Position numbers and translations under genes: made by a program
Source of the DNA: Chrysophaeum taylorii
Taxonomy: Eukaryota > Sar > Pelagophyceae > Pelagomonadales > Pelagomonadaceae
Direction of reading: 5' to 3'
Length of the DNA stretch: 64,000 nt
Assembly (NCBI GenBank): GCA_029834535.1
Contig: JAQMWT010000316.1
Coordinates: 248,001 to 312,000, forward strand
The notes under the pieces: generated by a model
Seen by the model: only the letters and a program-made list of their open reading frames with translations
The model's database searches: none
Told to the model about the DNA's origin: nothing
Part shown: piece by piece, positions 62,062-64,000 of the stretch
Numbering within the stretch: the stretch's first letter is position 1
How the letters are laid out: each line of letters starts with the position of its first letter

Positions 62062-63105
62062 ATGTTCGTGGCCGCAGCCGTCGTGCGTGCCTGCGTCCGG
62101 TCGGCCCCGAACCCGGAGTTCGCGAGCAGCCCCTCGAACTACGCGCATTGGATGCTCGCACACGCCTACCCAACGATCGTCGCGCTCCGAGGCGCGGAGG
62201 TCGAACGGGTTGTGTTTCCCCTCGTCCACGGCGAGAATGAAGGGCTCCGCCTGTGGGCCCGGCAGTACGCAGACCTGCTGGGATGGCCGGTCGAGTTCGC
62301 GGATGAAGCCGCCGTCGTGACGCTCGCCGAGGGATCGTTCGAGGTGCCGTTTGACGACGAAGGCGCTCTCATCGCCGCGTGCGAACGCCACGATCTGCCC
62401 GCCAGCGCGTGCGCGCAAGTGCGCGCGGCGACGACCGGAGGAACCGCGATACCTGCATGCGCGGTGACCGTCTCGATCGCAGTCCCGCACCTCGCGTTCT
62501 GCACCGCGACTCACTGGCGCGACTTGGCTTCGTTCCAAGACTTCGTAAGGTCGCGATTTCCCCCAAAACCCATGACACCCCGCGTCGTTGTGCTCTTGAG
62601 GGCTGACGCCGACCGCGACTGGGACGTCAAGGGCCTTGAAAAGGCCTGCGCTCGCCGCTGGCCCGGCGTCGATGTTTCCTGCGAGAGCTTCTCGCGCGCG
62701 ACGCGCCTCCGCGAGGTCGCGCGCGCCCTCGGCGACGCCCGCGTGCTTGTCGCGCCCCACGGCGCCGCCCTCGCCAATTGCGTCTTCTTGCCTCCAGGAG
62801 CGCGCGTCTTCGAGCTCGACGCCCACGCCCACCGCCACTTCCATCGTTTCTTCTACCAGGATTACGCCCGAGGCCTCGGCTTGTCTCCGTCCAAAGTGTG
62901 GCTCGACGACCACGGCCGACGCTACGACGTCCACCCCAACGACCTCCGCAACTGCACGATGTACCACGACAACGGCACCCAGATTCTTGGTCATTCGAAA
63001 CAAGCCCTACGCGCCGCTCGCATCCTCGACTACACCCACCCCATCCTTCTCACTGACGACATCCTCAATGACCTCGTTTCGGCCGCCTTAGGTCAACTCG
63101 GGTGA
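62062..63105 (+). CDS. family 61 glycosyltransferase (DUF563)
   Basis: 347 aa from the ATG at 62062; the open frame extends upstream to about 61870 without an ATG, so a 5' exon is possible. Family features: NYAHWMLAHAYPTIVALRG (the NY-HWL-E-P type opening), CTATHWRDLASFQDFVRSRF, TPRVVVLLRADADRDWDVKG, ALGDARVLVAPHGAALANCV and FLPPGARVFELDAHAHRHF; the HGA at about 233-235 is the invariant GT61 motif. GT61 enzymes transfer xylose, arabinose or GlcNAc to glycans, usually in the secretory route. No signal anchor is visible at this start, and the protein is shorter than most relatives (over 400 aa), supporting a missing N-terminal exon. Flanked by GAGT-type simple repeats at both sides. Confidence 0.82.
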   Translation: MFVAAAVVRACVRSAPNPEFASSPSNYAHWMLAHAYPTIVALRGAEVERVVFPLVHGENEGLRLWARQYADLLGWPVEFADEAAVVTLAEGSFEVPFDDEGALIAACERHDLPASACAQVRAATTGGTAIPACAVTVSIAVPHLAFCTATHWRDLASFQDFVRSRFPPKPMTPRVVVLLRADADRDWDVKGLEKACARRWPGVDVSCESFSRATRLREVARALGDARVLVAPHGAALANCVFLPPGARVFELDAHAHRHFHRFFYQDYARGLGLSPSKVWLDDHGRRYDVHPNDLRNCTMYHDNGTQILGHSKQALRAARILDYTHPILLTDDILNDLVSAALGQLG

Positions 63106-64000
63106 TACTCTCGTCTGCTGTGAGTAAGTGAGTGAGGGAGTGAGTCAGTCCCGACTTCGTCGGGCGAGGCGGCGCGTGGTCCGGCTTCGCCACAGCTTTT
63201 CAACACAAGCTCTCGCTGCATCGGGGACCTCGGACCACTCTTTTCTCCGCGCTCATCTGGTCTTGCGAAGGGCCAAGGTGCGGAGCTGCGGCACCGCGCA
63301 AAGTCGATCTCTCTTAGCTTGCTGCGTCGTGACGGGGAGAGGGACGACACAGCATGCTTTTGAGACGCCGGGACCGCGGTCTGGGGCCACAAGGCACGCA
63401 TTTCCGAAGCCTACAGAGGTGCGCTCGTGTTGGCGCTTGAGGAGTAAAACAAAGTGGCCCCTAACCGCGCAACACTCGGGATTTCTTCCCAGATTTCCCG
63501 CCGGCGGAACTTCCGCATCAGCCCGGTAATATTGATAGCAACCATGATAACACCGATTCCGTCAAGCTGCGAGTTGAGCTATTGTGAACTACGGGTCGCT
63601 CAGGGGGGTTTCACGCGCAGCACCACGTGAAGAAGCACGCGGTAAGGTCAGTACAAGATGATAAGCGAACAGTCGTGAAGTCGGCTTCATGGTTAACTCC
63701 CGCCGAACTTGCCAATATATAGCTGCATAAAGGAGAAGTCGGGTGGAAGACTGGATGATGCGCAGGCCTGCGCGAAGAGGCCAATTGAGCAGTAGTGAGG
63801 TGTGCATTTAGAAGACGGCGAAGTCGGTCAACATTGTTTTAAGCCGAAACGAAACTCCGGGGGTAAACCTGGACTCACTTAGCTTTTTTTTTCCGTCTGC
63901 TCGATTTCGCCGCATTTTATAACACTATAGGGTTGGTCTCGTCTTCGATGGGTTGCTCGAGCTTGAGCATGGCGTTGAGATCAGCCCGTTTCTCGGTTGT
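63106..64000. other. no recognisable gene
   Basis: A GAGT-type simple repeat (63120-63146) follows the GT61 stop, then overlapping ORFs without domains (63093-63401 minus, 63128-63529 plus). AT-richer after 63700. Nothing supported. Confidence 0.4.

Overview
This window looks like nuclear DNA of a GC-rich, flagellated protist, most likely a microalga (stramenopile-like; this is inference). It holds an IFT140 intraflagellar-transport gene, a mitochondrial FAD glycerol-3-phosphate dehydrogenase, eukaryotic short introns and several retrotransposon classes. There are no bacterial operons, rRNA or CRISPR arrays.

The window has two compartments. Positions 1-47,950 are repeat-rich and gene-poor. 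They contain a degraded hAT-like transposase, an inverted duplication of a divergent gene pair (a 183-aa unknown protein and a helical-N-terminus protein kinase; copy A near 2.1-3.6 kb, copy B near 6.1-10.1 kb), several LINEs, two Ty1/copia fossils (15.5-21.2 kb on +, 35.1-42.4 kb on -), a Helitron-type helicase fragment, and five dispersed repeat families. I label these R1 (LINE-like 3' ends), R2 (CAAA/CAGA microsatellite end), R3 (AACTTACTGG repeat), a mini-LINE and a LINE 3' end. Only three convincing host genes sit in the middle: a 184-aa helical protein, a secretory 2OG-Fe(II) (prolyl-4-hydroxylase-like) oxygenase, and a tandem GFA/CENP-V zinc protein.

From 48.1 to 63.1 kb the DNA is gene-dense and almost intron-free, with genes packed head-to-head and tail-to-tail. 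In order: a PF10014-type 2OG dioxygenase (-), IFT140 (+), a membrane protein (+), a phytanoyl-CoA-dioxygenase-like protein (-), a GT2 glycosyltransferase (+), a poly-Q protein (+), GPD2 (-) and a GT61 glycosyltransferase (+).

The genes do not form one pathway. IFT140 belongs to flagellar retrograde transport, GPD2 to the glycerol-phosphate shuttle, and three unrelated 2OG-Fe(II) oxygenases plus two glycosyltransferases suggest protein or wall-polymer modification. The most distinctive features are the inverted-duplicated kinase module, the 366-bp LINE derivative carrying only the two ends of its parent, the composite insertion flanked by a 15-bp target duplication, and the extra ORF downstream of RNase H in the second copia element.
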